Notes under the pieces: model-generated
The model's input: the letters and a program-made list of their open reading frames with translations, nothing else
The model's database searches: none
Told to the model about the DNA's origin: nothing
Translations under genes and position numbers: made by a program
Origin: Robiginitalea sediminis
GTDB lineage: Bacteria; Bacteroidota; Bacteroidia; Flavobacteriales; Flavobacteriaceae
Assembly: GCF_002198115.1 (NCBI RefSeq)
Contig: NZ_NGNR01000002.1
Location: forward strand, 710,287-774,286
Direction: 5' to 3'
DNA length: 64,000 nucleotides
Shown: in pieces, positions 45,178 to 54,137 of the stretch
How positions within the stretch are numbered: position 1 is the stretch's first letter
Layout: each line of letters opens with the position of its first letter

Positions 45178-45903
45178 GTGGAAACAAATCCGACATCCAA
45201 ACCCGGTAATCTGTACCTGATTCCAACCTTACTAGGTGATAACGAGCCCCTTGAGGTACTGCCGCTGACCATCAAGCGGGCCATTGAGAATATCGATGCC
45301 TATATTGTTGAGAACGAACGGAGTGCCCGGCGGTTCATCAAAAAAATCACCCCGAGAAAATCCCAGTCTTCCCTGGAGTTATTCCTGTTGAATAAATATA
45401 CCGACACCGAAATGCTGCCGGAATTCCTGCAGCCCTGCCTTGAGGGTCGGGATATGGGCCTTTTATCCGAGGCGGGTTGTCCGGCAGTGGCAGATCCCGG
45501 GGCAGCCATTGTGGAACTGGCCCACGAAAAAGGCATCCGGGTGGTGCCCCTGGTAGGGCCTTCCTCTATTTTACTGGGGCTTATGGGAAGCGGGCTGAAT
45601 GGTCAGAGTTTTGCCTTTAACGGCTACCTGCCCATTGAGGGTGCCGAAAGAAAAAAAGCCATCAAGGCACTGGAAAAACGTTCGGCAGAACTGGGGCAAA
45701 CCCAGATTTTCATGGAAACCCCTTACCGGAACGATAAATTACTGGAAGAACTCCTGAGAACGCTAAAGCCACAGACCCGTTTGTGTATTGCGGCGGACCT
45801 CACGCAACCTACGCAGTACATACAAACCCGACAGGTAAGCGCCTGGAAGCAGCCCCTGCCCGATTTACATAAAAGACCTGCTGTTTTTTTACTCCTCGCC
45901 TGA
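45178..45903 (+). CDS. RsmI-like SAM-dependent methyltransferase
   Basis: Tetrapyrrole-methylase-fold methyltransferase, 241 aa, shorter than canonical RsmI (about 280). N-terminal GNLYLIPTLLGDNEPLEVLP replaces the RsmI pattern PTPIGNLGD, but VPLVGPSSILLGLMGSGLNGQ and ETPYRNDKLLEEL are present. It is the Bacteroidota paralogue often annotated SAM-dependent methyltransferase; 16S rRNA C1402 activity is likely for a true RsmI but not certain here. Start is GTG at 45178, one base after the phosphatase stop. Overlaps the convergent next gene by 15 bases. Confidence 0.85.
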   Translation: METNPTSKPGNLYLIPTLLGDNEPLEVLPLTIKRAIENIDAYIVENERSARRFIKKITPRKSQSSLELFLLNKYTDTEMLPEFLQPCLEGRDMGLLSEAGCPAVADPGAAIVELAHEKGIRVVPLVGPSSILLGLMGSGLNGQSFAFNGYLPIEGAERKKAIKALEKRSAELGQTQIFMETPYRNDKLLEELLRTLKPQTRLCIAADLTQPTQYIQTRQVSAWKQPLPDLHKRPAVFLLLA

Positions 45904-46560
45904 AGCAGCAACCGGAAAAGCCTCTATCCGGGGGTTCTTCACAGGGGACACCGGGGAGGTGTCGTACCCACGGAACGCCCGGAGATAATGGGAAATACTG
46001 GTGCCATAGGCATCGGTAACGTCCAGTTGGCCGCCAGAACGCAAGTATTTTTTGACATTGCCGGCCCCTGCAAGGTGCGCAGCTGCCAGAATACCCGACT
46101 CCGTTACCTCAATACCATTAATGCGGCGCCCCACAAAGCGGGGTATATCACGGCGTAAAATCCATTTATTGCGGGAGAGGTTGATGTCGAAAACCTTTTC
46201 CTGTAATTCCGGGGAACCCAAAAACTGGGCAGGATTGTGAATCCCCATCAATTGGAGGGTAGTGAGCCCGAACTGATATTTCCCGAGATAGCCGAGGGTA
46301 TTGGTCGTAAAATAGTCCCCTCCCGATTCCTTGAATGCGAGGGCTTCCCGAAACCCTATATACCCCTTGCCCAGAAACGGGGGCCGCAGGCCATATTGGT
46401 ATGTGTCGGGGGATAAAGCTGGCAAATGGGCGTATTCCGCTTCTGTGACCGAAAGGGATTCCGGCAGCTGTGACGATTCGGCTCCCGAAGGATTAAGGCC
46501 GAAATTCACAAAGGTAAAGAGCATGATTAGAGGGCTCAGGTATCCGATCCACCTTTTCAT
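45889..46560 (-). CDS. Exported lytic transglycosylase-like protein
   Basis: 223-aa protein with an N-terminal signal/anchor (MKRWIGYLSPLIMLFTFVNFG). The body contains GFREALAFKESGGDYFTTNTLGYLGKYQFGLTTLQLMG, which resembles the Glu-containing catalytic region of SLT-like or phage-type lytic transglycosylases (ESGGDY, GKYQFG). Cell-wall cleavage is likely but not proven. A GTG at 46602 could add 14 residues before the signal; the ATG at 46560 is better. A promoter with a TATCTTTG box lies 57 bases upstream. Convergent overlap of 15 bases with the methyltransferase gene. Confidence 0.8.
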   Translation of the reverse strand: MKRWIGYLSPLIMLFTFVNFGLNPSGAESSQLPESLSVTEAEYAHLPALSPDTYQYGLRPPFLGKGYIGFREALAFKESGGDYFTTNTLGYLGKYQFGLTTLQLMGIHNPAQFLGSPELQEKVFDINLSRNKWILRRDIPRFVGRRINGIEVTESGILAAAHLAGAGNVKKYLRSGGQLDVTDAYGTSISHYLRAFRGYDTSPVSPVKNPRIEAFPVAASGEE

Positions 46561-46616
46561 ATAAGTGTTTTCGTAAGCTTGAGAAAGCGCGAACACTTTC
46601 ACTTACATTACTGGCG

Positions 46617-46649
46617 CAAAGATACGGGCCCCTTCAAAAAGAAAAGTCA
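46617..46649 (-). promoter_or_regulatory. Promoter of the transglycosylase-like gene
   Basis: Minus-strand -7 box TATCTTTG at 46617-46624; a TTG about 23 bases upstream (in TTCTTGAC) may be the -33 element. A GGGCCC-containing inverted repeat spans the same region and could also end mltG transcripts, but it has mismatches and no adjacent T-run. Confidence 0.45.
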
Positions 46650-46707
46650 AGAATTTCTTAAAAGGGCCCAAAAACCGGGTATATGGTCCGAAATCAGGGA
46701 TTAAAGG

Positions 46708-47751
46708 CTACCTGCGGATATTTTGTGCATTGATCCACCGGATGTACTGCTCCTTATTCCGGTTGTGTTGCGCGAGGGACTCCGCAAAGACGTGATAGCC
46801 GAAGTTCTGGGTATCCACTACAAAGTAGAGGTAGTTGTGCTTTTCCGGGTTTAAAACTGCACGAATGGCAGACATGTCGGGCATAAAAATGGGTCCGGGC
46901 GGAAGCCCTTTGTTCCTATAGGTGTTGTAAGGCGAGGCGATTTCCAGGTCCCGGTAAAGGACCCGCTTAATCACAGTATCGTAGCGGCCTGTTTCCTTCT
47001 TGATGGCATAGATGACCGTCGGGTCGGCCTGCAGGGGCATTCCCAGCCTCAGGCGGTTCAGGTAAACGCCTGCTACCCTCGGGCGTTCGTCTGCCTTGGC
47101 GGTTTCCTTGTGGACAATGGCTGCCAGGGCAATGACCTCTTCCGGGGTCATCCCCATGGAACGGGCTGCCGCTTTTCGCTCCTCGTTCCAGAAACGGTCG
47201 TATTCCGCGGCCATCCGATCCCGGAAACCGGTTGCGGAAGTGTTCCAGTAAAATTCATAGGAGTTCGGAAGGTAAAGCGCCATAGCCTGATCCTGGCTCA
47301 ATCCCCTGGATTTCAAGAATTCAGGATCTGTCATAGCGGTAACCAGGGCCGCGCTGTCTGCTTCGATTTGCTGGGCCACCCGCCCCGCCAGGGTGGCGAT
47401 GCGCTCCTGGTTGTTGAAGGCCAGGGTAACCGGGGTATTCCTGCTGCGCAGGGCATTCACGATATCGTTGTTGTTCATATCCCGCAGGATGGGATACCGG
47501 CCTGGCCGGACATTTTCCACATATCGCTTCCGGGTGGCTACCGCATCGAAGGCCTCCAAATCCTCCAGCAGGGGCTCCAGTTGCGCCCTGACCTCGGGAT
47601 AACCGGCATCCGAAGGGATGTAGACATAGGCCGTTTCATTGGCAAAAGCCGTATTGCTGGTAAAAAAGGTCCTGTAAACCATGGCTGCAAACAAGCCTCC
47701 ACCCAGCAGTCCAAGGAGAACAAGGATCAGAAGGATTCGCTTAATGTACAT
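46708..47751 (-). CDS. mltG: Endolytic murein transglycosylase MltG
   Basis: Inner-membrane enzyme that cuts nascent glycan strands and sets their length. 347 aa. N-terminal membrane anchor (RILLILVLLGLLGGGLFAAMVY), LysM-like part, YceG/MltG domain with the catalytic Glu in AAIVHKETAKADERPRVAGVYLNRL, then PLQADPTVIYA and SPYNTYRNKGLPPGPI. The ATG at 47751 overlaps the acetyltransferase end by 11 bases. Third gene of a dapF-GNAT-mltG run. Confidence 0.95.
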   Translation of the reverse strand: MYIKRILLILVLLGLLGGGLFAAMVYRTFFTSNTAFANETAYVYIPSDAGYPEVRAQLEPLLEDLEAFDAVATRKRYVENVRPGRYPILRDMNNNDIVNALRSRNTPVTLAFNNQERIATLAGRVAQQIEADSAALVTAMTDPEFLKSRGLSQDQAMALYLPNSYEFYWNTSATGFRDRMAAEYDRFWNEERKAAARSMGMTPEEVIALAAIVHKETAKADERPRVAGVYLNRLRLGMPLQADPTVIYAIKKETGRYDTVIKRVLYRDLEIASPYNTYRNKGLPPGPIFMPDMSAIRAVLNPEKHNYLYFVVDTQNFGYHVFAESLAQHNRNKEQYIRWINAQNIRR

Positions 47752-48277
47752 GGGCGTTGATTTTCTGCATAAAAACTTCATCCTGGAACCCAGTTGCCGT
47801 CCGGATCCAGTCGCGTCTAAGACCCGTCTGTTCAAACCCCTGCCCCCTGAAAAGACTCAGGGACGGGGTGTTGTCTGCCCCTACCCCGGCAAAAAGCTGG
47901 CGAAGGCCCAGCACCCCGAAGGCATAGTCACAGAGCAGGCCCAGGGCCTGGCTCCCGTAACCTTTGTTGCGGTCCGCCTCTCCCGAGATGACGATTCCTA
48001 CGCCGGCCCTCATATTTCTGGGGTCGAAATCGAAGAGGTCTATAAGGCCCAGGCAGGTACCGGTATTGTTGCCTACAATGGCCAGTCGCAATTGCTTGAC
48101 CTCGTAGATGTCGTGGTGCGCCACTTCCAGATACTGCCGGAGCACCTTCCGGGAATACGGCGTTAGGGTACCACTTATTTCCCAAATGGCCGGGTCGTTC
48201 TCCAGCCGGTAGAGAAAGTCCAGGTCCTCGGGTTCCAGCGCCCTCAGGGTAATATCCTTTCCGCTAAGGCTAATCAT
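47741..48277 (-). CDS. GNAT-family N-acetyltransferase (RimJ/RimL type)
   Basis: 178-aa acetyltransferase of the Acetyltransf_3 group. Opening LRALEPEDLDFLYRLENDPAIWEISG, acetyl-CoA motif VISGEADRNKGYGSQALGLL, and C-terminal NTPSLSLFRGQGFEQTG. The start at 48277 overlaps dapF by 8 bases. Target (ribosomal protein, amino acid or other) unknown. Confidence 0.9.
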   Translation of the reverse strand: MISLSGKDITLRALEPEDLDFLYRLENDPAIWEISGTLTPYSRKVLRQYLEVAHHDIYEVKQLRLAIVGNNTGTCLGLIDLFDFDPRNMRAGVGIVISGEADRNKGYGSQALGLLCDYAFGVLGLRQLFAGVGADNTPSLSLFRGQGFEQTGLRRDWIRTATGFQDEVFMQKINAHVH

Positions 48278-49043
48278 GGTATTTTCCTTTAAAAACCATT
48301 GTGGCGGGCCCTGTGAGCCAGATATCGTCATACCCCCCGGTTTCCCCCGGTTCGAAGCGGACGGTAAGGGTGCCTCCCGCGGTGTCTATTTCAGCATGAT
48401 GGCCAGTGAGTTTCCCCAGGGAATGCATGGCCAGGGTAACAGCGGTAACACCAGTCCCGCAGGAGTAGGTTTCATCCTCCACCCCCCTTTCGTAGGTCCG
48501 GACCTTAAACCGGGCCGGGCCATCCGGCCGTACAAAATTGATATTGCTGCCCGCCTCGCCATAGAGGCTGTAGCGCAGGCGCCTCCCCTCTCGCACAACA
48601 TCCAGCCCATCCAGGTTATCGACCAGCTGTACATGGTGGGGAGAACCCGTATCCACGAAACTGTATCGGGGTTTCTGATGCACCCCGGAAACTGCACCCA
48701 TTTTAAGGGAGACAACCCCTTTTTCGAGCACTGCCTCGTGGTACCCATCCGGGGCCTCAAACCCGCATTCGCTTTGAATCAGACCCAAAAGGGAAGCAAA
48801 GGATACCGCACAGCGGCCCCCGTTTCCGCACATGGACCCCGGCCTGCCATCCGAATTAAAATAGAGCATCCGGAAATCCGATTCCGGGGTTTTCCGGATC
48901 AGGATCAACCCGTCCGCGCCGATGCCGAACCTCCGATGGCACAGTTTGCGGATAAAGGCTTCGTCGGTGGAGGGGAAGACCTCTTCCCTGTCGTCTACAA
49001 GGATAAAATCATTCCCTGTGGCCTGATATTTGTAGAACTCCAT
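48270..49043 (-). CDS. dapF: Diaminopimelate epimerase
   Basis: Converts LL- to meso-diaminopimelate for peptidoglycan and lysine. 257 aa. The two catalytic cysteines are in SMCGNGGRC and SCGTGVTAVTL; the opening YKYQATGNDFILVDD is canonical. Start is ATG 49043, 7 bases after a -7 box. Leads into the acetyltransferase and mltG. Confidence 0.95.
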   Translation of the reverse strand: MEFYKYQATGNDFILVDDREEVFPSTDEAFIRKLCHRRFGIGADGLILIRKTPESDFRMLYFNSDGRPGSMCGNGGRCAVSFASLLGLIQSECGFEAPDGYHEAVLEKGVVSLKMGAVSGVHQKPRYSFVDTGSPHHVQLVDNLDGLDVVREGRRLRYSLYGEAGSNINFVRPDGPARFKVRTYERGVEDETYSCGTGVTAVTLAMHSLGKLTGHHAEIDTAGGTLTVRFEPGETGGYDDIWLTGPATMVFKGKYHD

Positions 49044-49050
49044 AGGCCTA

Positions 49051-49058
49051 CAAAGATA
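49051..49058 (-). promoter_or_regulatory. -7 box of the dapF promoter, 7 bases from the ATG
   Basis: Minus-strand TATCTTTG, fitting TAnnTTTG; only 7 bases separate it from the dapF start codon. Confidence 0.5.
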
Positions 49059-49155
49059 CACTTTAAAGCGTGGGGCGTGCCCGTTAAAATGTCGTTAAAC
49101 CAAAATAAACTGTAGGTCAAAAACGTAATTTTATACTGTTAAAATAACGCATACC

Positions 49156-50541
49156 ATGAAACGAGTAGCAGGATTATTTTTCATTGCACTGGTCTCCGGA
49201 GGCGTTACCCTGGGGGCTTACAAGATGTTTTTTGAGAACCAACAGCCCCAGTGGGGTTTCCCGCAAGGTACCCTTCCGGTGGTGCAGACCAGTTCGAGCG
49301 GCCTTGGGTCAGCCCCGGCTGAAACAACCGATTTTACGCTGGCTGCCGAGAATACGGTCAATGCCGTGGTACACGTCAAGAACATGACCCTGAGCCGCGG
49401 GGCCAGTAATTTCTTTGAATACCTCTATGGATACGAGGAGCGGGCACGCCCCCAGGTGGGGACGGGATCCGGGGTAATCATTTCGCCCGAGGGCTATATC
49501 GTGACCAACAACCACGTCATTGCCCGGGCCAACCAGCTTACCGTTACCCTGAACAACAATAAAACCTACGAGGCTACCGTGGTGGGCACCGACCCCAATA
49601 CGGACATCGCCCTGATCAAGATCAATCCGGAAGAGAAGCTTCCCTACCTCACCTTCGGGGATTCCGATAATGTGAAGATCGGGGAATGGGTACTTGCTGT
49701 AGGGAACCCCTACCAACTCACCTCCACGGTCACAGCGGGTATTGTGAGTGCCAAGGCACGGGACCTGGGGCGCAACCAGTCCTTCCTGCAAACCGATGCC
49801 GCCGTTAACCCCGGCAACAGCGGCGGGGCCCTGGTCAATACCCAGGGGCACCTGATCGGAATTAACACCGCCATCACTTCACAGACGGGGTCCTATATCG
49901 GATATTCCTTTGCCGTTCCCAGCAATATCGCGCGGAAAGTGGTGGAAGACCTCCTGGAATACGGAGATGTGCAAAAAGGGATTCTGGGGATTGAATCTCC
50001 CCGGCTCGATACCCAGTACGCTATCGAGAATAAGATAAACGAGATTGAAGGGGTCCTGGTAGACGGCGTGGAGGAAGACTCCGGTGCCGAGGCAGCGGGC
50101 ATCCTCCCCGGAGACATCATCCGCAGTATTGACGATATCCGCGTTAGGCGGTTCTCCGATCTGGTGGGTTACATCGCTACCAAACGGCCGGGAGACCAGG
50201 TAAAGATTACCCTGGACCGGGATGGGGAGGAAGTAATACTTCCGGTAGAAATCCGGGAGCGCCAGTCCCTGGACCTCCCCCGCCTGGGGCTGAAAGTCAA
50301 GAACCTCTCCGAGCGGGACAAGGAGACCTACGGGGTCAACTCCGGAGTAAAAATTATCGGGGTACCGGAAACCTACCGCCGGTATGACCTCACCGGAAAA
50401 GTAATCCTAGCGGTGGATGGGGAGCCCGTGAACAATATTGAAGATGCACGCGAGCTGTTCAGCAAAATTTCACGCTATGGAAATACCAGCATTACGATGC
50501 TTGACGAAAACGGGGAACGGGAACGAATTATCTTCCAGTAG
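49156..50541 (+). CDS. HtrA/DegP-family serine protease with PDZ domains
   Basis: Periplasmic quality-control protease anchored by an N-terminal hydrophobic segment (AGLFFIALVSGGVTLGAY). 461 aa. Catalytic triad H120 (TNNHVIA), D150 (NTDIALIKI) and S222 (NPGNSGGALVN), followed by two PDZ domains (GVEEDSGAEAAGILPGDIIRSIDD; second ending near GEPVNNIEDA). This is the Bacteroidota Do-like form. A TAATTTTA element about 25 bases upstream is a weak -7 candidate. Closed by a strong terminator. Confidence 0.95.
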   Translation: MKRVAGLFFIALVSGGVTLGAYKMFFENQQPQWGFPQGTLPVVQTSSSGLGSAPAETTDFTLAAENTVNAVVHVKNMTLSRGASNFFEYLYGYEERARPQVGTGSGVIISPEGYIVTNNHVIARANQLTVTLNNNKTYEATVVGTDPNTDIALIKINPEEKLPYLTFGDSDNVKIGEWVLAVGNPYQLTSTVTAGIVSAKARDLGRNQSFLQTDAAVNPGNSGGALVNTQGHLIGINTAITSQTGSYIGYSFAVPSNIARKVVEDLLEYGDVQKGILGIESPRLDTQYAIENKINEIEGVLVDGVEEDSGAEAAGILPGDIIRSIDDIRVRRFSDLVGYIATKRPGDQVKITLDRDGEEVILPVEIRERQSLDLPRLGLKVKNLSERDKETYGVNSGVKIIGVPETYRRYDLTGKVILAVDGEPVNNIEDARELFSKISRYGNTSITMLDENGERERIIFQ

Positions 50542-50560
50542 CCGTTGAGGATATCGCAAC

Positions 50561-50591
50561 AAAACCCGCCCCTGAAGGCGGGTTTTTTTAT
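50561..50591 (+). terminator. Intrinsic terminator of the HtrA gene
   Basis: A 9-bp stem AAACCCGCC / GGCGGGTTT with a 6-base loop followed by a run of T, 20 bases after the stop. Confidence 0.88.
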
Positions 50592-50628
50592 TTATACGAA
50601 AATATCGGACGAAAACGTTTGAAATGTA

Positions 50629-50636
50629 TAATTTTG
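50629..50636 (+). promoter_or_regulatory. -7 box of the GAPDH promoter
   Basis: TAATTTTG, 23 bases before the ATG at 50660. Confidence 0.5.
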
Positions 50637-50659
50637 CCGGAAAATTCAAACCCTGACCC

Positions 50660-52108
50660 ATGACCTCCAACTCCTATGAAAAAGAGCTTGCTTTCCAGGC
50701 CGACCGCCGGAAGGCAACCACAGAATTCATCAAGATTGTGAGTGATCTCTGGTACGACAAGGCCATTGAAGTGGTCCTGTTCAAAAACCAGATCATAGAC
50801 AAGAATGTCAGCGATATCATCAACCTGCACGAATACGCGGGCCAATTTGTCCAGAAACCGATTTCCATTTTCGATTCCGTGGAAATTCTCAGGGCCATCT
50901 CGGACATCAAGCTCCCTCCTTCAAAACTGGATATCGGGAAGCTGACCTTCGAATACCATTCGGACGATAACAGCAATTACCACGACGCCAAAGCCTTTGT
51001 CCTGGATAAACTCAAAGGGGCCTCAAGCTACCCGGAGATTGCGCCCAAAGATGTAATCCTGTACGGGTTCGGCCGTATCGGGCGGGTTTTGGCCCGGGAA
51101 CTCATGGCCAAGACCGGCAAGGGAAACCAGCTCCGACTGCGCGCCATCGTGACCCGCGGCAGCCTGAGCCCTGAGATTTTGGAGAAAAGGGCCATGCTCC
51201 TGCGCACAGATTCGGTTCACGGCGCCTTCTCCGGAACGGTGGAAGTACATCCCAAATGGCCTGCCCTGGTCATCAACGGGACCACTGTCCATATGATCTC
51301 CGCATCGGACCCGTCCGCAATAGATTACAGCGAGTATGGGATTGAAGATGCCCTGGTGATCGACAATACCGGGGCGTTCCGGGATAAGGAAAGCCTCGGC
51401 CTCCACCTCAAAGCCCAAGGGGTTTCTAAGGTTCTGCTCACGGCACCCGGCAAAAACATACCCAATATCGTCCATGGGGTAAACCACGAGGAATTCGATC
51501 CGGATTCGGTGGATATCTTCTCAGCTGCCTCCTGCACGACCAATGCCATTACCCCCATCCTGAAAGTGGTGGAAGACTCCCTGGGGATCCGCAAAGGCCA
51601 CCTGGAAACCATCCATGCCTACACCAACGACCAGAACCTGGTAGACAATATCCACGGGAAATACCGTCGCGGCCGGGCAGCAGCCCTCAATATGGTCATC
51701 ACGGAAACCGGTGCGGGCAAAGCCGTTTCTAAAGCGCTGCCCTCCCTGGAAGGGAAACTGACCTCCAATGCCATCCGTGTCCCGGTACCCAATGGTTCCC
51801 TGGCTATCCTCAATTTGGACCTCAATGGGAAAACAAGTGTGGAGAGCCTGAACACCATTGTTAAAAAATACGCTTTAGAAGGCGACCTGGTGGAACAAAT
51901 CAAATACTCCCTGAGCAACGAACTTGTTTCATCCGATATTATTGGAACTACTGCGCCATCCATTTATGACAGTAAGGCCACCATTGTTACCCCGGATGGA
52001 AAAAGTATTGTCCTGTACATCTGGTACGACAATGAATTCGGGTACGCCCACCAGGTCATCCGCCTGGCCAAATATGTGGCCAAGGTGCGGCGCTTTACCT
52101 ACTACTAG
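50660..52108 (+). CDS. gap: Glyceraldehyde-3-phosphate dehydrogenase, long form
   Basis: 482 aa, against about 335 for ordinary GAPDH. Residues 1-125 are an extra helical N-terminal region; the Rossmann motif YGFGRIGR is at 135-142 and the catalytic Cys in SCTTNAITP at C292. Substrate-site residues (HAYTNDQNLVDN, RRGRAAALNMVITETGAGKAV) are conserved. This long class occurs in Bacteroidota and some Gammaproteobacteria and may serve gluconeogenesis or have altered cofactor use; not determinable here. No other glycolytic gene is adjacent. Confidence 0.94.
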   Translation: MTSNSYEKELAFQADRRKATTEFIKIVSDLWYDKAIEVVLFKNQIIDKNVSDIINLHEYAGQFVQKPISIFDSVEILRAISDIKLPPSKLDIGKLTFEYHSDDNSNYHDAKAFVLDKLKGASSYPEIAPKDVILYGFGRIGRVLARELMAKTGKGNQLRLRAIVTRGSLSPEILEKRAMLLRTDSVHGAFSGTVEVHPKWPALVINGTTVHMISASDPSAIDYSEYGIEDALVIDNTGAFRDKESLGLHLKAQGVSKVLLTAPGKNIPNIVHGVNHEEFDPDSVDIFSAASCTTNAITPILKVVEDSLGIRKGHLETIHAYTNDQNLVDNIHGKYRRGRAAALNMVITETGAGKAVSKALPSLEGKLTSNAIRVPVPNGSLAILNLDLNGKTSVESLNTIVKKYALEGDLVEQIKYSLSNELVSSDIIGTTAPSIYDSKATIVTPDGKSIVLYIWYDNEFGYAHQVIRLAKYVAKVRRFTYY

Positions 52109-52250
52109 GATAGGAAGGAGATGCATTGAAACGACCTATGGGCGGGGTGTGTGAACCATACGGGCGAATTCCACGTATATGTTTTAGAAATTCCCCCCAA
52201 TGAAGTACTTTAGCCCTACCTGCAATCGAAAAAACACAGAACCTAACGCT

Positions 52251-52859
52251 ATGAAGCGATTTGCGCTCCTGTTGTGCCTGGCCTTCCTTGCCACCGGCAC
52301 CATGTTCAGCCAAGACGAAGCGGAACCCTCACTGGATTCCGGCACGGTGGAAAGTCAGTTCGACTTTATTTTCAGTAAATCGGGAAACTACAATGCCGAA
52401 GGCAGGCGGTACGAAGTGGTTCGGGCCATTTATCTCGATAAGTTGAGAACCAATGTACTGGACAGCCTCTCTGCAGGGCGGAAAGCCGCCGGGGAACTCC
52501 AGGCAACCATCAACGGGCAGCAGGCAACCATTGCCGACCTGAATACCAAACTGGAGGATACCAGTTCGCAACTGGCAGAGGTTACCGAACAAAAAGACAG
52601 TATGTCGTTTTTTGGGGCCCAACTCTCCAAAACCACCTACAACCTGATCCTCTGGACCATTATTATTGCACTCTCCCTGCTTTTGTTGCTTTTCGTTTTC
52701 AAGTTCAGGAGCAGTAACACCCTGACCCAGGAAGCCAAGGCCAAACTGGCAGACCTGGAGGCGGAGTACGAGAACCACAGGAGGCGCGCCCTGGAGCGGG
52801 AACAGAAAATAAGCCGTCAGCTGCAGGACGAACTAAACAAACAACGCAAGGGAAAATAG
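52251..52859 (+). CDS. Coiled-coil membrane protein upstream of trmD, unknown function
   Basis: 202-aa protein: signal peptide (MKRFALLLCLAFLATGTMFSQ), a periplasmic part, a coiled coil (about 70-115, repeated Q/T/A/L), one transmembrane helix (LILWTIIIALSLLLLLFVFKF, about 130-152) and a second charged coiled coil to the C terminus. Homologues next to trmD in Flavobacteriia are sometimes called tRNA (guanine-N1)-methyltransferase by proximity error; nothing here is methyltransferase-like. The ATG at 52251 gives the signal peptide; the frame from 52200 does not. Confidence 0.85.
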   Translation: MKRFALLLCLAFLATGTMFSQDEAEPSLDSGTVESQFDFIFSKSGNYNAEGRRYEVVRAIYLDKLRTNVLDSLSAGRKAAGELQATINGQQATIADLNTKLEDTSSQLAEVTEQKDSMSFFGAQLSKTTYNLILWTIIIALSLLLLLFVFKFRSSNTLTQEAKAKLADLEAEYENHRRRALEREQKISRQLQDELNKQRKGK

Positions 52860-52886
52860 CCTTTCCTCCCCTGACTACTGTACCGC

Positions 52887-53330
52887 ATGGAAATTGTAAG
52901 GGCAAACGAAAAACACCTTGCCCAACTGGCACCCCTGCTGGACGGATACCGTGTATTTTACCGGCAACCTTCAGATCTTAAGGCTGCTACCGGTTTTCTG
53001 AAGGAGCGCTTCCTACAAAACGATTCCATCATCTTCCTGGCCCGGACCGATGACCGGCCTGCGGGTTTTTTGCAGCTTTACCCCAGTTTTAGCACGGTAA
53101 GCATGCAAGCCCTGATGATCCTCAATGACCTGTATGTACATCCGGACTTCCGGGGGAAGGGCATTGGAAAGGCCTTACTGCGCCGGGCACAGGAACTCGC
53201 CAGCGAAAACGGGCTCAAGGGCCTCGCCCTTGAAACGGCCGTAGACAACCCGGCCAGGCACTTGTATGAATCCCTGGGGTGGGAACGGGATACCCACTGT
53301 TTTCATTACTTTTGGCAGACCAAGCCATAG
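52887..53330 (+). CDS. GNAT-family N-acetyltransferase
   Basis: 147-aa acetyltransferase. Acetyl-CoA motif [27 protein letters not shown] followed by [20 protein letters not shown]. Substrate unknown. Lies 2 bases before the trmD start and 27 bases after the coiled-coil gene, so it is likely co-transcribed. Confidence 0.9.
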   Translation: MEIVRANEKHLAQLAPLLDGYRVFYRQPSDLKAATGFLKERFLQNDSIIFLARTDDRPAGFLQLYPSFSTVSMQALMILNDLYVHPDFRGKGIGKALLRRAQELASENGLKGLALETAVDNPARHLYESLGWERDTHCFHYFWQTKP

Positions 53331-53332
53331 CT

Positions 53333-54013
53333 ATGCGGATCGATATTATTACTGTCTTACCCGAATTGCTGGAAAGTCCCTTCGGGGCATCTATCCTGAA
53401 ACGCGCTATTGACAAGGGCCTGGTTTCGGTCCACGTGCATAACCTCCGGGATTACGCGACAAACCGCTATAAGCAGGTAGACGATTACGCCTTTGGTGGC
53501 GGGGCGGGGATGGTGATGATGGCCGAACCCATAGACCGATGCCTTACAGCACTTACCAGTGAGCGGGAGTACGACGAAATCATCTATATGACCCCCGACG
53601 GCGTGCCCCTTCGGCAGCCGGAAGTGAACCGCCTTTCCCTCCAGGAAAACCTGCTGATCCTTTGTGGTCATTACAAAGGCGTGGACCAACGCATCCGGGA
53701 TCTGTGGATTACCAAGGAAATTTCTATTGGCGATTACGTGCTTTCGGGCGGGGAACTGGGTGCGGCCGTCCTTTGCGATGCCATTATCCGACTGATCCCC
53801 GGGGTGCTCAACGATGAGACCTCCGCCCTTACCGATACCTTCCAGGACAACCTGCTGGCCCCTCCGGTATATACCCGGCCAAGGGTCTTTAAGGGTATGG
53901 AAGTGCCTGAGGTCCTGACCAGCGGGCATGCGGGCAAAATAGAGGCCTGGCGGGAAGCCCAGGCACAGGCGCGTACGCGGGAGCGCCGGCCGGACCTGTT
54001 AAACGAGGAATAG
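53333..54013 (+). CDS. trmD: tRNA (guanine-37-N1)-methyltransferase
   Basis: SPOUT-fold enzyme that methylates G37 next to the anticodon and prevents frameshifts. 226 aa. Knot motifs [38 protein letters not shown] and [22 protein letters not shown]. The ATG at 53333 is the family start ([18 protein letters not shown]). Precedes rplS, as is common, though rplS has its own promoter. Confidence 0.96.
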   Translation: MRIDIITVLPELLESPFGASILKRAIDKGLVSVHVHNLRDYATNRYKQVDDYAFGGGAGMVMMAEPIDRCLTALTSEREYDEIIYMTPDGVPLRQPEVNRLSLQENLLILCGHYKGVDQRIRDLWITKEISIGDYVLSGGELGAAVLCDAIIRLIPGVLNDETSALTDTFQDNLLAPPVYTRPRVFKGMEVPEVLTSGHAGKIEAWREAQAQARTRERRPDLLNEE

Positions 54014-54039
54014 AGCTCCCTAAAATCTCCGGAAAATAC

Positions 54040-54069
54040 TTGCCGGTTGGGAATTATCGCTTATTTTTG
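54040..54069 (+). promoter_or_regulatory. Promoter of rplS with -33 and -7 elements
   Basis: TTG at 54040-54042 and TATTTTTG at 54062-54069 are separated by 19 bases, the expected Bacteroidota -33/-7 spacing. This is the best promoter in the window. Confidence 0.65.
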
Positions 54070-54079
54070 CACACGATTT

Positions 54080-54117
54080 CGAACTAACCTCTGGCGAGGT
54101 ACGTGAACGTTGGTTCG
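54080..54117 (+). promoter_or_regulatory. Structured 5' leader of rplS, likely ribosomal protein leader
   Basis: CGAACTAAC (54080-54088) pairs with GTTGGTTCG (54109-54117) over 9 bp including one U-G pair, enclosing a small CTC/GAG hairpin with loop TGGC. It lies between the rplS promoter and its ATG at 54138. I recall that an L19 leader candidate has been proposed for flavobacteria; whether this is it cannot be checked here. It may mediate feedback by L19. Confidence 0.5.
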
Positions 54118-54137
54118 GAGAAACCTAATGAGATATC

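Noticed and set aside
46580..46680. GGGCCC inverted repeat between mltG and the transglycosylase-like gene as a terminator
   Set aside because: The palindrome is real but the two arms have mismatches and no adjacent T-run; a promoter occupies the same place.
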